Origin: Agrostemma githago
Lineage: Eukaryota; Streptophyta; Magnoliopsida; Caryophyllales; Caryophyllaceae
Reading direction: 5' to 3'
Assembly (NCBI GenBank): GCA_958450325.1
Contig: OY288249.1
Coordinates: forward strand, 60,080,166-60,144,165
DNA: 64,000 bases
The notes beneath the pieces were generated by a model. That model worked only from the letters and a program-made list of their open reading frames with translations, was not told where the DNA came from and ran no database searches. The translations under genes and the position numbers were made by a program. Of this stretch, positions 32,168-43,127 are shown in pieces; position 1 is the first letter of the stretch; every line of letters begins with the position of its first letter.

Positions 32168-34936
32168 GTAAAATTGCTCCCTATATAAAGTAAGAATTTG
32201 TGTTAGTCTACCTATGTACAACTGTACAAGAGAATAATGTACTATAATCGCTAGATAATTTAAGTTGGGTAGTACTTTTTCATGATTGTGTATTACTCAT
32301 TTGTACCTGAGATTTACGTAATTGCCCTTCCCATTTCCCCCTCCCTCCTCATTGTATTAGAGAGAGTTTTGAGAGAAATCTCAAAAATTCTCACCGTTCC
32401 AAAATCCATCCAGCCCCACCACCTTCCTACTCCGGCCACCACTCCGGCCGCCGTTTTTTTTTTCTTTTTTTTTCGTTTTGAAAAAAAATAATGTTATTAT
32501 TGTCAAGTTTTTTTCTCAGAAATAATAATTGGTACTCAAATTTATTTGTAATTTGGGGAAAATTATTATTTGTTCCCTAATTATTATTTTTCGGAAAAAA
32601 TTATTTATTTTATTTCTTGTTCCCAATTATTAAAATACGAGAATTATACGAGAATTACAATCGTAATAAAATTATACAATAATAATAATTAAAATACGAG
32701 AATTACAATCGTAATAATTACATAATAACATAATTCTAATTACAAAATAGTAATAAAAAATTCAAACAAAAAAAAAGAAAGAAAAAAACGTACAGCATGC
32801 TGGAAAAAAAAAAGTTACAGCAGCGTGATGATGATGAAAAAAATAAAAAAATAAAAATTACAACGCCACCACACTCACCACCCACACCCATGGGGACCAC
32901 CATCTACTCTCACCCTCCCTCCCCCTTTTCCGGCCGTCGTTATTGTCGTCCCGACACGGACCCTTCTCCGGCGCCGCCTCTCCACACCACCCTAAACAAT
33001 CACCTCCACCAACCTCCTTCTAACACCCACGCGTCGCCCTCCAACATTCTCCCTTCGCTGGCCACCGGCGCCGCCCCTCCGCCGTCGCTGATTTGCTACC
33101 CGACAATTCCTCCGGCCATTGCGACAACCTCCGGCATCCCAACCCTAAACCCTAACTTTATAAAAACAATTAAATATAATTAACAATTCAATCATAGTTT
33201 GCAAGTAAAAATAAAATATCAATTACCGAACTATAATCCATAGCGAATTCCAAAGTAACGATCGATCGATCTCAAATTTGACGAGGTTTAAGAAATTTTT
33301 TGGATTAAAGCTGGTTTAGAAGAGAGATAAAGGAGTAGGTTTGAAAAAGTTTGAGAAAATTATGGGAAGGGTAATATGGGAATAATAAGGAAATTTTAGG
33401 TATGAATGAGTAACCTGCACTTATGAAAAAGTAATTCCGTTGAAGTTAAGATTAGACACAAATTTATATTAAAATAAAATGATAATATATACAATAATTA
33501 ATTATATCGAATAACTAGAGTTTTAGCAAAATCTAGGCATATGAATATGTTGGCTTGAGCTGGGCTTTTAGACTAAGGTTTTGTAGTCTTTTTTTTTTCC
33601 AACGGGTTGAATAGGTCGGTACAGGTCACGGTCCAAAATTAAGAGGTCATTTAGGGTGTGTTTGGAAAGATTGATTTGGAAGGAAATGGAGGAGAGGAAA
33701 AGTGAGCGAAGCAAGTTCATTTGTTTGATTAGCAAAATGAGATGTATGGATTTATAAGTGAAAGTAAAATAGATTCCTCCATTTCTCTCCTCCAGCAAAA
33801 TATTTTCCCTCCAAAATTAGAGGTAATCATATGTGGGTTCGGGTCGGACATGAGCCGGGCTAAAAGTAAAATTTTAACCCACGGACAAGCGGGTTTGGGA
33901 CGTGTTTGCGGGCCGAACGGGACGGGTCAATCGGACGGTACGATTCATGATCAGCTTTATCCAAAATAGACAATTTTGAGGGAAAATGTATCATCTCCAT
34001 TCCCCCAGCCTTTTCCCTTCTCTCTTTTCCTTTCCACTCCCTTAGTTTTCTCTCTCATTTTATTATCCAACCACGTCCTTAAGATTCAGGTAAGAGAAAC
34101 AGGTTCATGACTCTAAAAACAACAAACGGGGTGGGGCGGGTTTGTGGGTCAGATCGAATTTAGAGCGAGGTGATACCATACATGCAATATATTCAATGCA
34201 GAAATTCAAATGGTTAGAGAGTAAAAGATATAGATAAAACTCAATGTTTCATGTGAGTTGTCACAGACATATTAATATTGCTGACGGACACAAGTGCTGA
34301 TATTTTGATGAACATAATTTGTTTCACCCAGATAATTAATGTAGGAATTAGACCTGTTGGGCATGTCAGGTCAAATACGGATCATGGGTCGGGTTATGGT
34401 TAGAATACGGATAATAAATAGTTCGAACGCCTACTTTTTTTTTAGCTTTTTTAACTAAAAAAATTATAATGATAGGATAGATTCAGATTATGTGACATAG
34501 TTAATGTTGGATTTCATATGTTTATGCTTCTAATCGATCCGTACTCAGGGCTAGCCCAAAGGTTGTTCATTTCGATTTTAGAAACCGTCGAACTGGGGTT
34601 CAAGTAAATGGAATGCCTCAATATATACTATTGACTGACCAATTATGCCAAAGTAGTATAATATTAGCAAAACACGGTTTGTAGATTGTAATAACATGGT
34701 TGGGTATCAAATTAAATTAGCAGAATTATTTTTGGTAAAAATGTAAGTAATTATATTATAATGATCACCAATTACATGAGAGTATAGTTCCCTATACACC
34801 GATATCACTCAATCAATCTATCTATAAGATTATGATATTTGCTATTGACATTTTTATGTACATTCCGAAATTAGCAGAATTAAAGGATGGTAATTAGCTG
34901 ATAATAGAACAATCATATTATAAAATTATTATTACA
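32168..34936. other. Intergenic stretch without supported genes
   Basis: A 128-codon frame at 32797-33183 is Pro/Thr/Ser-rich low-complexity translation of a CCACC-rich patch and is not supported. The patch itself (about 32870-33140) and 32395-32455 are the only GC-rich parts. Parts of 34340-34440 resemble 31263-31380 (TTAGAATACGG plus AACGCC words), so another dispersed repeat is present. The last part belongs to a Helitron that ends at 34964. Confidence 0.5.
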
Positions 34937-34964
34937 CCCGTGCATCCCACGGGCATCAAACTAG
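34937..34964 (+). mobile_element. Helitron 3' terminus on the plus strand
   Basis: The hairpin CCCGTG-CATCC-CACGGG (34937-34953) is followed after seven bases by CTAG (34961-34964) and then T. All three Helitron hallmarks are met. The 5' TC end lies somewhere to the left and was not located. Confidence 0.65.
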
Positions 34965-35144
34965 TATATGAAATAATTATTGTGAGGACTGTCTCATAGA
35001 AAATCAATTGTAAATATACAAAATATTAAAGGTTAAATATTAAGAAGTAGAACTCAAAACTAACCCCTGCAAAAAGAGGAAATCACATTCATAAATTATC
35101 TTTTATTAAATTATACGGAGTACTCCGTACTCAATAGTATAGTA

Positions 35145-35359
35145 TTCCCTCCGGTTTTTATATTTTTTCTCGTATTCCTTTTAGAGCCGTTTTTTTGTTT
35201 CTTCTCATTTCTATATATTCTTTCCTGTTCTCATTGGATCCTTTTGATTGGATACAAGTCATTTCATAAAGTCCATCATTCATTACTTTACAATATTTTA
35301 ACCACTTTCTTAATCCAAGTGCGAAAAGAATGAGAAGAAACATAAAAAAACGGAGAGAG
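35145..35359. mobile_element. Stowaway-like MITE (215 bp)
   Basis: The left end TTCCCTCCGGTTTTTATATT pairs with the right end ACATAAAAAAACGGAGAGAG. It is flanked by TA (35143-35144, 35360-35361). Next to it at 35115-35130 is the palindromic word TACGGAGTACTCCGTA. Confidence 0.6.
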
Positions 35360-35439
35360 TAGTAATTAATAAACATGATTATCACTACCATTTACCCATA
35401 ATAAAAAAAACAAGATGTTGTTAAGGATAAAAATAAAGA

Positions 35440-35623
35440 GGCAAATTCTTGTTTGTGACGGAACTATCCGTCATAAACATGTGAAGGGTCAAATAATATG
35501 TATTTCGATAGATAAAAACAAAGTCATGTGCTACCCACTAACTTTGTTTTTTCTAACCAAATGATATTATTTGACACGTCAACGATTTGTGACGGATATA
35601 TCCGTCAACAAGGGAGACTCGCT
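35440..35623. mobile_element. MITE with GTGACGG...CCGTCA ends
   Basis: Left end: GGCAAATTCTTGTTTGTGACGG and on. Right end reads, reverse complemented, AGCGAGTCTCCCTTGTTGACGG. The inverted ends are about 35 bp. No clear target duplication was seen, so the superfamily is open; Mutator-like is possible. Confidence 0.5.
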
Positions 35624-35910
35624 TAAAGGAAGAAGCATATTAATATAGGCTACAAAAGGGATGCATGCAAAATGGGGGATGTTGTGATTTGATTGCAAAC
35701 TTTAGGGCAGCAAATAAAACAAGTACATAGACGTGCGTACCCAAGTGCGCAAGTAGTCGTCATGAAAGATATGGAGGGATGAAAAAGAGTTAACAAGTAC
35801 TCCAACAACGTACAAGACGACTACGCATGTATATGTATGGAACAAAGTGGCCCGGACCTAGCCTGGTGTGCAAAATGCATCGGGTCCCGTTTTGGTCGAT
35901 TCACATATAT

Positions 35911-36072
35911 GCTCACAAATTTTTGTTTGTGACGGGTCAAATATAAGAGATAAGACAAAAGAAATGTTGGGGGACTAGCACATAGGTTGTTAATTGTCTT
36001 TAGACAATCATGAAGTGATATTTGAACCATCGTAAACTTGTGACGGATATACCGATCACAAGGCAGACTTGC
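35911..36072. mobile_element. Second MITE of the GTGACGG family
   Basis: Left end GCTCACAAATTTTTGTTTGT followed by GACGG; right end reverse complemented GGAGCAAGTCTGCCTTGTGA. The ends and internal words (GGGTCAAATA) match the MITE at 35440. Confidence 0.45.
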
Positions 36073-36523
36073 TCCATAGACACTAGAATGCAAAAGAAAA
36101 CATTTGCTATTTTTATTTGTGAATGACCGAGGAGTTGGACGACGACTTTAATTCGGTGTAAAATGGCCACATCACATCACCCATACATACATGATACATT
36201 CACCCCTCTTATTAGCTTCCTTACTTGTCCGATCCCCCAGCCCATGCATACCCATCTCTCGCCCCACCTTATATTAGCCTCGACTCATCATTGCACTTCT
36301 CTTTCTCTCCGTACATATATCTACCTATCTTTGCTTTTTCCCGCTTTTCTTCATATCAACAATTCACCACTCTTTGCTTCCTTCCCTTCCTCTTCGTCTA
36401 CTGACTACTATGGGGAGTGGGAACGGATGCCACTCTAAACTGAACAGTTTTTCGACTTACATATATGCAATCACTCCAAACATTTATCTAAGCAACTCTC
36501 ACTTACAAATAGGATTTATATAT
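36073..36523. other. Intergenic stretch without supported genes
   Basis: The 91-codon frame at 36163-36438 has no recognisable domain. The sequence is C/T-rich on the plus strand near 36190-36400. Confidence 0.45.
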
Positions 36524-37588
36524 TGTAAATAACTGTAATCCCTCAATTAGGATCGTTGTATTCCATTCAATAGGGGTGAGCAAAACCGGATATCCGATCC
36601 GGTTTGCGAAACCGGATCGGATATCCGGTTTTAAAATTCTGAAATTTTACTATCCTGATCCGATCCGAATTAAACCGGATATCCGGTTTTCGGATATCCG
36701 GTTTTTCCGGATATACGGAAACCGGATATCCGGTATCCGGTTTTGAGTTTTTTTTTTAAAATAAATAATTTTCTTTAAGTGCACATAATCCGATTTTTGA
36801 TTTTAAGGTCGTAACGAACATTGCGTTCATTGTTATACAAAAATAATAAGTAAATAAACAAGAAAAATATCTAGAAATAATTTAATTATCACAATCATCC
36901 CGAATATTCGAATACTATTAATAATTCTCCGATAATAGAGTCATAGGTTCAACCTGCTTTTTTCAAACAAGAAGCTTGAAGATCAAATCTTTTCCACACA
37001 AATCAACCCAAAACAACAACAATTGACAGATAAATGAAGTAGTGAACAATCAAACAAAGAATCAACCTTAATGACCATAAAACGTGAAACGACGGCCTGA
37101 AATATGAAGTAGTGAGAGACTGAGAGTGGCGTCGTGGCGGAATGAAAGAGTGAGAATGTCGGATTTTTTTTGTTTTTGATCCATTGAGTCATCTAGTTTA
37201 TAATAGTTTGTTAATTTTTTTATTTTTTTTGTATTTTTGAAAACCGGATCGGAAACCGGATATCCGGTTTTCAATTTTGCTGATACGTATCCGCTACGGT
37301 TTTATGAAAAACCGTATCGGATATACGGATATTCGTATCGGATATACGGAAATCCGTATAATTGCAATCGTATACCGTATCGTATACGGATAATAAAACC
37401 GTATCGGATTTTTCTGCTCACCCCTACCATTCAATATATACTAGTTACAAGATTATGAGAATCATACAGTTACAGAATATTCACAGAATATGGAATCTAA
37501 TCCTATAAACAAGGTAACAATATTACTACGATATCTACGATATATTATTACGATACCAACGATATCTATTATATCTCGATATCTATTA
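36524..37588 (-). repeat. 3' LTR of the second Copia element, split by a hAT-type insert
   Basis: The outer part is 36524-36570 and the inner part 37427-37588. Joined and with one 8-bp duplication removed, they give 201 bp, the exact length of the other LTR. The first three bases on the minus strand (37588-37586, TAA) are also the stop codon of the polyprotein. Confidence 0.9.
36571..37426. mobile_element. hAT-type non-autonomous element (856 bp) inside the LTR
   Basis: The ends TAGGGGTGAGCA and TGCTCACCCCTA are a perfect 12-bp inverted repeat. The flanks CCATTCAA at 36563-36570 and 37427-37434 form an 8-bp target duplication, as expected for hAT. The arms (36585-36740 and 37243-37410) are packed with CCGGATATCCGGTTTT-like palindromic words, the right arm more decayed (CCGTATCGGATATACGG). 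The middle is AT-rich with no gene. Confidence 0.85.
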
Positions 37589-39214
37589 CGCCCCCACCGT
37601 CGGAGCGGGAGGAGGACGAACGCTGAGGCTGGACCGAAAACGATCGAACAGGTAGCGAGGAAGCCCCTTAGTAAATATGTCGGCATACTGATATTCAGAC
37701 GGAACGTGAAGCACACGGACAAGGCCAACTTGAACTTTTTCGCGCACAAAGTGAATATCGAGCTCAATGTGTTTGGTGCGCTGGGGTTGGACCGGATTAC
37801 CTGAGAGATAGACAGCCGATACATTGTCGCAATAAATTAATGTAGCACGTCGCACAGGAATGCGCAACTCGAATAATAGATTGCGAAGCCAGGTAGTTTC
37901 AGAAACGGCGTTGGCAACACCTCTATACTCGGCTTCAGTGCTGGACCGGGAGACACTCGGCTGACGTTTGGACGACCAAGAAATGAGGTTGTCCCCAAGG
38001 AATACACAGTATCCGGATGTCGAGCGGCGGGAATCTGGGCAGCCCGCCCAGTCGACGTCAGAATAGGCCGTGAGATGTAATGACTTCGAGATGCCTATAT
38101 GAAGGTCATGGTCGAGCGTGCCTTTTACGTATCGAAGGACACGTTTGAGAAAGGCAAGGTGTTGTTCTCGAGGATCATGCATGAATAAACAAACCTGATG
38201 TACAGCATATGAGATGTCGGGCCGCGTGAATGTTAAATATTGTAACGCACCGGCTAGACTGCGATAGAGAGAGGTATCTGCTACAGCGGGACCTGATGAC
38301 GGACTTAGTTTAGAACCAGACTCGACAAGTGTGTTTGATGGGTTACAGTCCGACATAGAGGCACGAGCTAAAATATCCAAGGCATATTGGCGCTGACATA
38401 AAAATAGACCATTTTGACCACGGGTCACCGAAATACCAAGGAACTGATGTAACGCTCCAAGATCAGTCATAGCAAATTCATGTGAGAGCGTTGAAATAAT
38501 CGACCGGAGCAGGGACATTGAGGAGGCCGTCAAAATAATATCATCAACATATAATAATAAATAAGCGGCGTGAGAGCCCTGCTGATGAATAAATAAAGAT
38601 GGATCACAGACACTACCTCGAAAGCCCTTGGAGAGAATATATGATGTAAATCCCTGATACCAAGCACGAGGTGCTTGTTTTAAGCCATAGAGCGACTTAC
38701 GGAGCCGACATACATACCCCGGTTTTTGCGGATCATGAAAGCCCGGCGGTTGATGCATATAGACTGTTTCAGCTAAATCACCATGCAGGAATGCATTTTT
38801 AACATCAAGTTGATGAATGGGCCATTTTCGTGAGACAGCAATACTAAGGACAGTGCGGATTGTAGTCGGTTTCACAACAGGACTAAACGTTTCATCACAA
38901 TCAATTCCAACCTGTTGAGTCTTACCATTGGCCACCAACCGAGCCTTATAACGCTGCAAAGAACCGTCAGAACGAAATTTGTGGCGGAATAGCCACATAC
39001 ACCGAATAATAGATTGGTCAGCAGGTCGGGGTACAAGCTCCCAAGTATTATTATTAATTAGAGCCCGGAACTCATCTACCATAGCGGCTTTCCAATTCGA
39101 ATCCCGTAAGGCAGTTAGGTGGAAAGTGGGGATAGGGGAGATGGATGATGCAGTGGTGTGGAGGTTTAGGTGGGTTTTGGGCTTGAAGATGTCGTGTTGG
39201 GCTCGGGTGGTCAT
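37586..39214 (-). pseudogene. Reverse transcriptase-RNase H part of the second Copia polyprotein (542 residues)
   Basis: The frame opens MTTRAQHDIFKPKTHLNL and carries WKAAMVDEFRALINNNTWEL, the start of the Copia RT domain. The order continues VKNAFLHGDLAETVYMHQPP (about residue 135), RKSLYGLKQAPRAW and LLLYVDDIILTAS with the YVDD site (about 223). RNase H follows: AYSDVDWAGCPDSRRSTSGY (about 385), SSTEAEYRGVANA, RTKHIELDIHFVRE. It ends at the LTR, whose first three bases serve as stop. Within this frame I see no stop or missing catalytic residue, so the domain could be functional if joined to the upstream part. It is separated from gag-integrase by a stop at 39443-39441 and a frame change in a Pro-rich linker. 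Confidence 0.92.
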
Positions 39215-39440
39215 GTGGTGGGTGGGAGGTACGATGGGAGGCGGTGGTGGTGGTTGGTTTGGGGGAGTGGGGTCCGTAGGGGGGGTATGTGGCGAGGGGT
39301 GGTCCGTAGGGGGGGGAGGGTGGTGTGGGGTGGTCGGGTGATGTATGGTAGGTCGGGGGGGTGGTAGTCGTGGGTGGGGTTAGGGGGGTGGTGGGATCGG
39401 TGTGGTTCGGGGGTTCGGGTGTCGGGGATGGAAATGAGAC
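39215..39440 (-). pseudogene. Broken Pro-rich linker between integrase and RT in the second Copia element
   Basis: The minus strand is very C-rich and codes for Pro/Thr/His. The upstream frame has TAG at 39443-39441 and runs on to a TGA beside the ATG at 39214, one frame away. So one nonsense change and one indel lie here. The plus strand carries several runs of four to eight G. Confidence 0.75.
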
Positions 39441-41921
39441 CTAGAGAGTAGTGACGGGACCGGGATCGAGATCGAGGAACGAGTAGTCGGAGGATGGAGT
39501 AGGGGTAGACGCGAAGGGAAAGACGGACTCATCAAAAGTGACATGTCGGGAAATAATGAGTTTTCCCGTGGAGAGATCAAGGCACCGATACCCACGATGA
39601 TTTGGTGGGTAACCAAGAAAGACACATCTAGTTGACCGTGTTTGAAGTTTGTGGGTTCGATGTGCTGACAGGTTAGGGAAACAAAGACATCCGAACACAC
39701 GGAGGTGTTCATAAGATGGGTGACGGAGGTAGAGGACCGAGGAGGGGGTACGGAATTGAATTGTGGTGGACGGAAGAATATTATGGAGATAAGCGGAAGC
39801 ATGGAGAGCGTCGACCCAAAACGTGGGTGGTAGGGACGCGTGACACGGGAGGACTAAGACGATTTCATTTAGGCGTCGTAACATTCGTTTGGCTTTACCA
39901 TTTTGTTGTGACGTTTTTGGACACGAGAAGCGGAACACAAGACCATTTTGCGTGGCAAAATTGTGAAATGGAGTATTATCGAACTCACGACCCATATCAC
40001 ACTGAAAACTCTTGATATCTCGACCGAATTGAGTTTTAATATATTTCGTGAATTGCACGAATTTTTGGTGAGTGTCGGATTTAAGTTTAAGTGGGAATAC
40101 CCAAACGAAATTCGAGAAATCATCTACGAGGACGAGATAATATTTATAGCCACTTTTGCTTTTAATAGGTGAAGTCCAAAGGTCACTGTGAATTATATCG
40201 AACGGAACGACAGACTCAAAAGTGGATGCATAAAATGGAAGACGCTTGTGCTTACTTAATTGACACGACGAGCATAAATGAGACGATGTTTTATTACACG
40301 AAATATGACTTTGACTACTAAGAAAAGATAAAATATTCGAACCCGGATGGCCCAGTCGATTGTGCCATGGGACGGACTCATGGACAGAAACAAATGCGGA
40401 AGGACTTGACTCGATTGAAGATGGGGACATTTTTGGAGATGTGGGTACGGGATAAAGATCTCCCCGACTACTGCTCCTCATAATCGTATTCCCAGTCTTG
40501 AGATCCTTCACAGAGAAACCATCAGGGTCAAATTCAACAGAAACATTATTATCTCTAGTGAATTGACGGACATATATAAGATTTTTAATTATTTGGGGTG
40601 TGTATAGCACATTTCTTAGGTGAAGATTACGGTTTGGTAAATTTATTTGGGTCATGCCAGAACGGTTAATAGGAATTGAATTACCGTTACCTACGTAGAT
40701 AGAACGAACCGGGCTCAAATTAAAAGGTGGTTTTAACATACCTGGGTCGGATGTGAGATGAGAAGTGGCTCCTGTATCCATATACCACTGATTATCTGAT
40801 GGATTCTGAAGAGACAAAGCCTGGAAGGCAGACCCAATTTGAGAAAATTCCAGATCTGAGTTCTCCACCAAGTTTGCTTGACCCGAATATTGCCCCGAAT
40901 ACCGAGGTCGGCTGCTGCTGTTTCCGGCGCGTCCGCCGTTCGTCGTGGCCGGAGATCCCCACTGAGGAGGAACCCACCCCACCTGTGTTGGGTACGGATA
41001 GGGCGGAGGGGCCCAATAGTAGGGATGTGGGGCCCAGTAGGGCGGCGCGGCGCCGGCGTTGGTAGGCTGCTGCTGTTGCCGGCGTTCGTAAGCTTGCCGG
41101 TTCCCGGAGTTCGGCTGCTGCTGTTGCCGACGTCCGCTATTTCCTCGACCCCCGCGTCGTGTCTGAGATCCGCGGCCACGGTGTCCGGCGCGGTGAGCAG
41201 AGGGGCGTGGCGGTTCGTCTATGTCGCCGGCGTCGACGGCCGGAGTTGCCAGGGCAGTGGCCGGCGATGTGTCAGACCGACTGTTCTGCCGCTGTGCTTC
41301 CAACTGGAGCATGCTCCGGGCTGTCTCGAAATCCGGTAAGGTTTGGTTGATATATGCACCGACGGTGTCGTATGCGGTGGGCAATCCGCGAACGAGTTGG
41401 AGAACAAGTCTCTGATCATCAACCTTACCACCGACATCTGTTAGTTGGGTAGCAATGTCCTTCAGTTTCTGACAATATTCGTCAAGAGACGGGACCGATT
41501 CGAGAGTCAGATTTACAAATTCGTGTTCTAGAGCAGCGGCTCGAGAACCTTTGTTATTCTGGAAATGATTCTTGAGGCGGTTCCACGCTTTGTAAGCCGT
41601 GGTCGGTTCCTCAAGAATACGCAATAGGAGGTCCTCGGAAACTGATCCGTAAATCCACTGCACTACGACCGCATCAATTTGGAGCCAGTCATCGTAGGAC
41701 GGATCAGTTTCCGCCGGTGGAGTAGTGCCATCAATATGTTTGAGAACTTCGTATCCTCGTGCGTGTAACGTGAATAATTTAACCCAATGATTGTAGGTTA
41801 TTTTCGTACCATCAAGGATACGGACTTTGTGTTGGATATTTGTGACACTGTATACGGGATGAAGACTGTTTTTAGAGTTTTTGGAAGAAGATGAGTCATC
41901 TCCTGCCATGGTGATTGACAC
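39441..41921 (-). pseudogene. Gag-protease-integrase part of the second Copia polyprotein (826 residues)
   Basis: The N-terminus (MSITMAGDDSSSSKN; a second Met at residue 5) leads into a UBN2-like gag domain (about 30-215), with YNHWVKLFTLHARGYEVLKH and LRILEEPTTAYKAWNRLKNH. A Gly/Arg/Gln-rich stretch follows, with no clear CCHC knuckle. The protease has WYMDTGATSHLTS (about 382). The pre-integrase module has HNRLGHPGSNIL. Integrase has the first Asp in HSDLWTSP (about 577) and the second in QCDMGREFD (about 640). The expected Glu in the QNGKAER motif is Lys (QNGKAKRML, about 673), which should abolish integration. The C-terminus ends at a stop at 39441. Confidence 0.92.
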
Positions 41922-41969
41922 ACGTGGGAATGAGGATTGACTTGGTGTATGCTTGGTTCGAAAACCGAA

Positions 41970-41981
41970 GCTCTGATACCA
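41970..41981 (-). promoter_or_regulatory. Primer-binding site of the second Copia element
   Basis: TGGTATCAGAGC directly after the 5' LTR on the minus strand matches the initiator-Met tRNA 3' end, without mismatch. Confidence 0.85.
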
Positions 41982-42182
41982 TGTAAATAACTGTAATCCC
42001 TCAATTAGGGTCGTTGTATTCCATTCAATATATACTAGTTACAAGATTATGAGAATCATACAGTTACAGAATATTCACAGAATATGAAATCTAATCCTAT
42101 AAACAAGGTAACAATATTACTACGATATCTACGATATATTATTACGATACCAACGATATCTATTATATCTCGATATCTATTA
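41982..42182 (-). repeat. 5' LTR of the second Copia element (201 bp)
   Basis: The plus strand starts TGTAAATAACTGTAATCC and ends ATATCTCGATATCTATTA. The target duplication TATAT follows at 42183-42187. Confidence 0.92.
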
Positions 42183-42229
42183 TATATATTAAAAGTACTT
42201 GAAGGCTAAGAAATAATGATAATATACTA

Positions 42230-42403
42230 CTCCCTCCATTCAAATTCAAGTGTCTCATTTACTTTTGCACATTTGCCGAGACGCGTTTTACACTAGCGAT
42301 ATCTTTCATTTTACATTAGCAAAAATTATAAAAATTTGATATTCTTAATGTGCTCATAAAGACGAATCAGACAAAATCCCACATGAGATTTGAATGGAGG
42401 GAG
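42230..42403. mobile_element. Stowaway-like MITE (174 bp)
   Basis: The ends CTCCCTCCATTCAAAT and ATTTGAATGGAGGGAG are perfect 16-bp inverted repeats. TA flanks both sides (42228-42229, 42404-42405). Confidence 0.75.
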
Positions 42404-42405
42404 TA

Positions 42406-42482
42406 CTTTGTGTTCGAACTCGTGACATCTGGTTCTGATACCATGTTAACGAACCAACTCAACCAAAACCTTAAAGCGATGG
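42406..42482 (-). repeat. tRNA-derived SINE-like fragment
   Basis: The minus strand reads GGTTGAGTTGGTTCG, then TGGTATCAGAACC, then CACGAGTTCGAACAC, giving A-box and B-box-like blocks at pol III spacing. Such heads occur in many plant SINEs. The tail is cut by the MITE at 42403. Confidence 0.45.
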
Positions 42483-43127
42483 TTGAGACCCGTTTATATT
42501 ATATTAGGATATACGTAGTACTCTCTTCTCTTCTCAATGATGTTCCACATTTAATTGTGAAGAGAAAATAAGAAAAAATATACTCGTATATGGAGGAAAA
42601 TGGAGATAAAGAAAAAGAAGTAGAGTCACAAACAACAATAACCACAAACATTTACTAAAAAGAAAAGTGGAACATCTTAGGAAAGTTTCTTAAAAAGAAA
42701 ATGTGGAACATCTTACTGAAGGGGAGGGAATATATTATAAGTCATTTAAATCGACTCGGTTGTAGAGCCCACATAATCAACTTGATGTATGAAAGGATCA
42801 AAGCTCCATCCGCTTGTAATCGATCAAAATTCATTTAGAGTCACTCAAACTTGACCAAATTGGAGTCAATTTATTCTGTATTAGCAAACCTCATATCACA
42901 AGCTCAGTTCACCTCATTTTTTTATTAAAGTAATTACTACTCGTCTACTCCCCCAAACTTCTTGGATTAGCTCCACGTTTTTTTTTGCAGGGGAGTATTT
43001 CAGTTTTAGTAATTTTACAATTTTTTTTTTTTCAAAATTAAATCTTACCTTACCATTTATAATTATATATTTACTTTTATTGTTAAGTACTGTATTTTAT
43101 TTCTTCTAAAAATGAGAATATATACTA
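42483..43127. other. Intergenic stretch without recognised features
   Basis: AT-rich. A short duplicated phrase (AAAAAGAAAAGTGGAACATCTTA versus AAAAAGAAAATGTGGAACATC) lies near 42655-42713. No gene was found. Confidence 0.5.

Larger units (their letters stand above)
36524..42182 (-). mobile_element. Second Ty1/Copia retrotransposon
   Basis: LTRs at 36524-37588 (3', interrupted by a hAT-type insert) and 41982-42182 (5'). Without the insert and its 8-bp duplication, both LTRs are 201 bp and nearly identical. The target duplication TATAT is at 36519-36523 and 42183-42187. Sense-strand LTR termini are TA...CA. Two long frames cover gag to integrase and RT to RNase H. Lesions: a stop and a frameshift in the linker between them, and a changed integrase Glu. 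The close LTR match suggests a fairly recent insertion. Confidence 0.95.

Noticed and set aside
32797..33183. 128-codon plus-strand frame rich in Pro, Ser and Thr
   Set aside because: Low-complexity translation of a CCACC-rich patch; no domain, no splice context and no start context better than chance.
36163..36438. 91-codon frame with a Leu/Pro-rich C-terminal half
   Set aside because: No recognisable domain or promoter, and C/T-rich composition makes open frames likely by chance.
37237..37824. Small plus- and minus-strand frames over the hAT-type insert and LTR
   Set aside because: Shadows of palindromic repeats and of the Copia RNase H frame.
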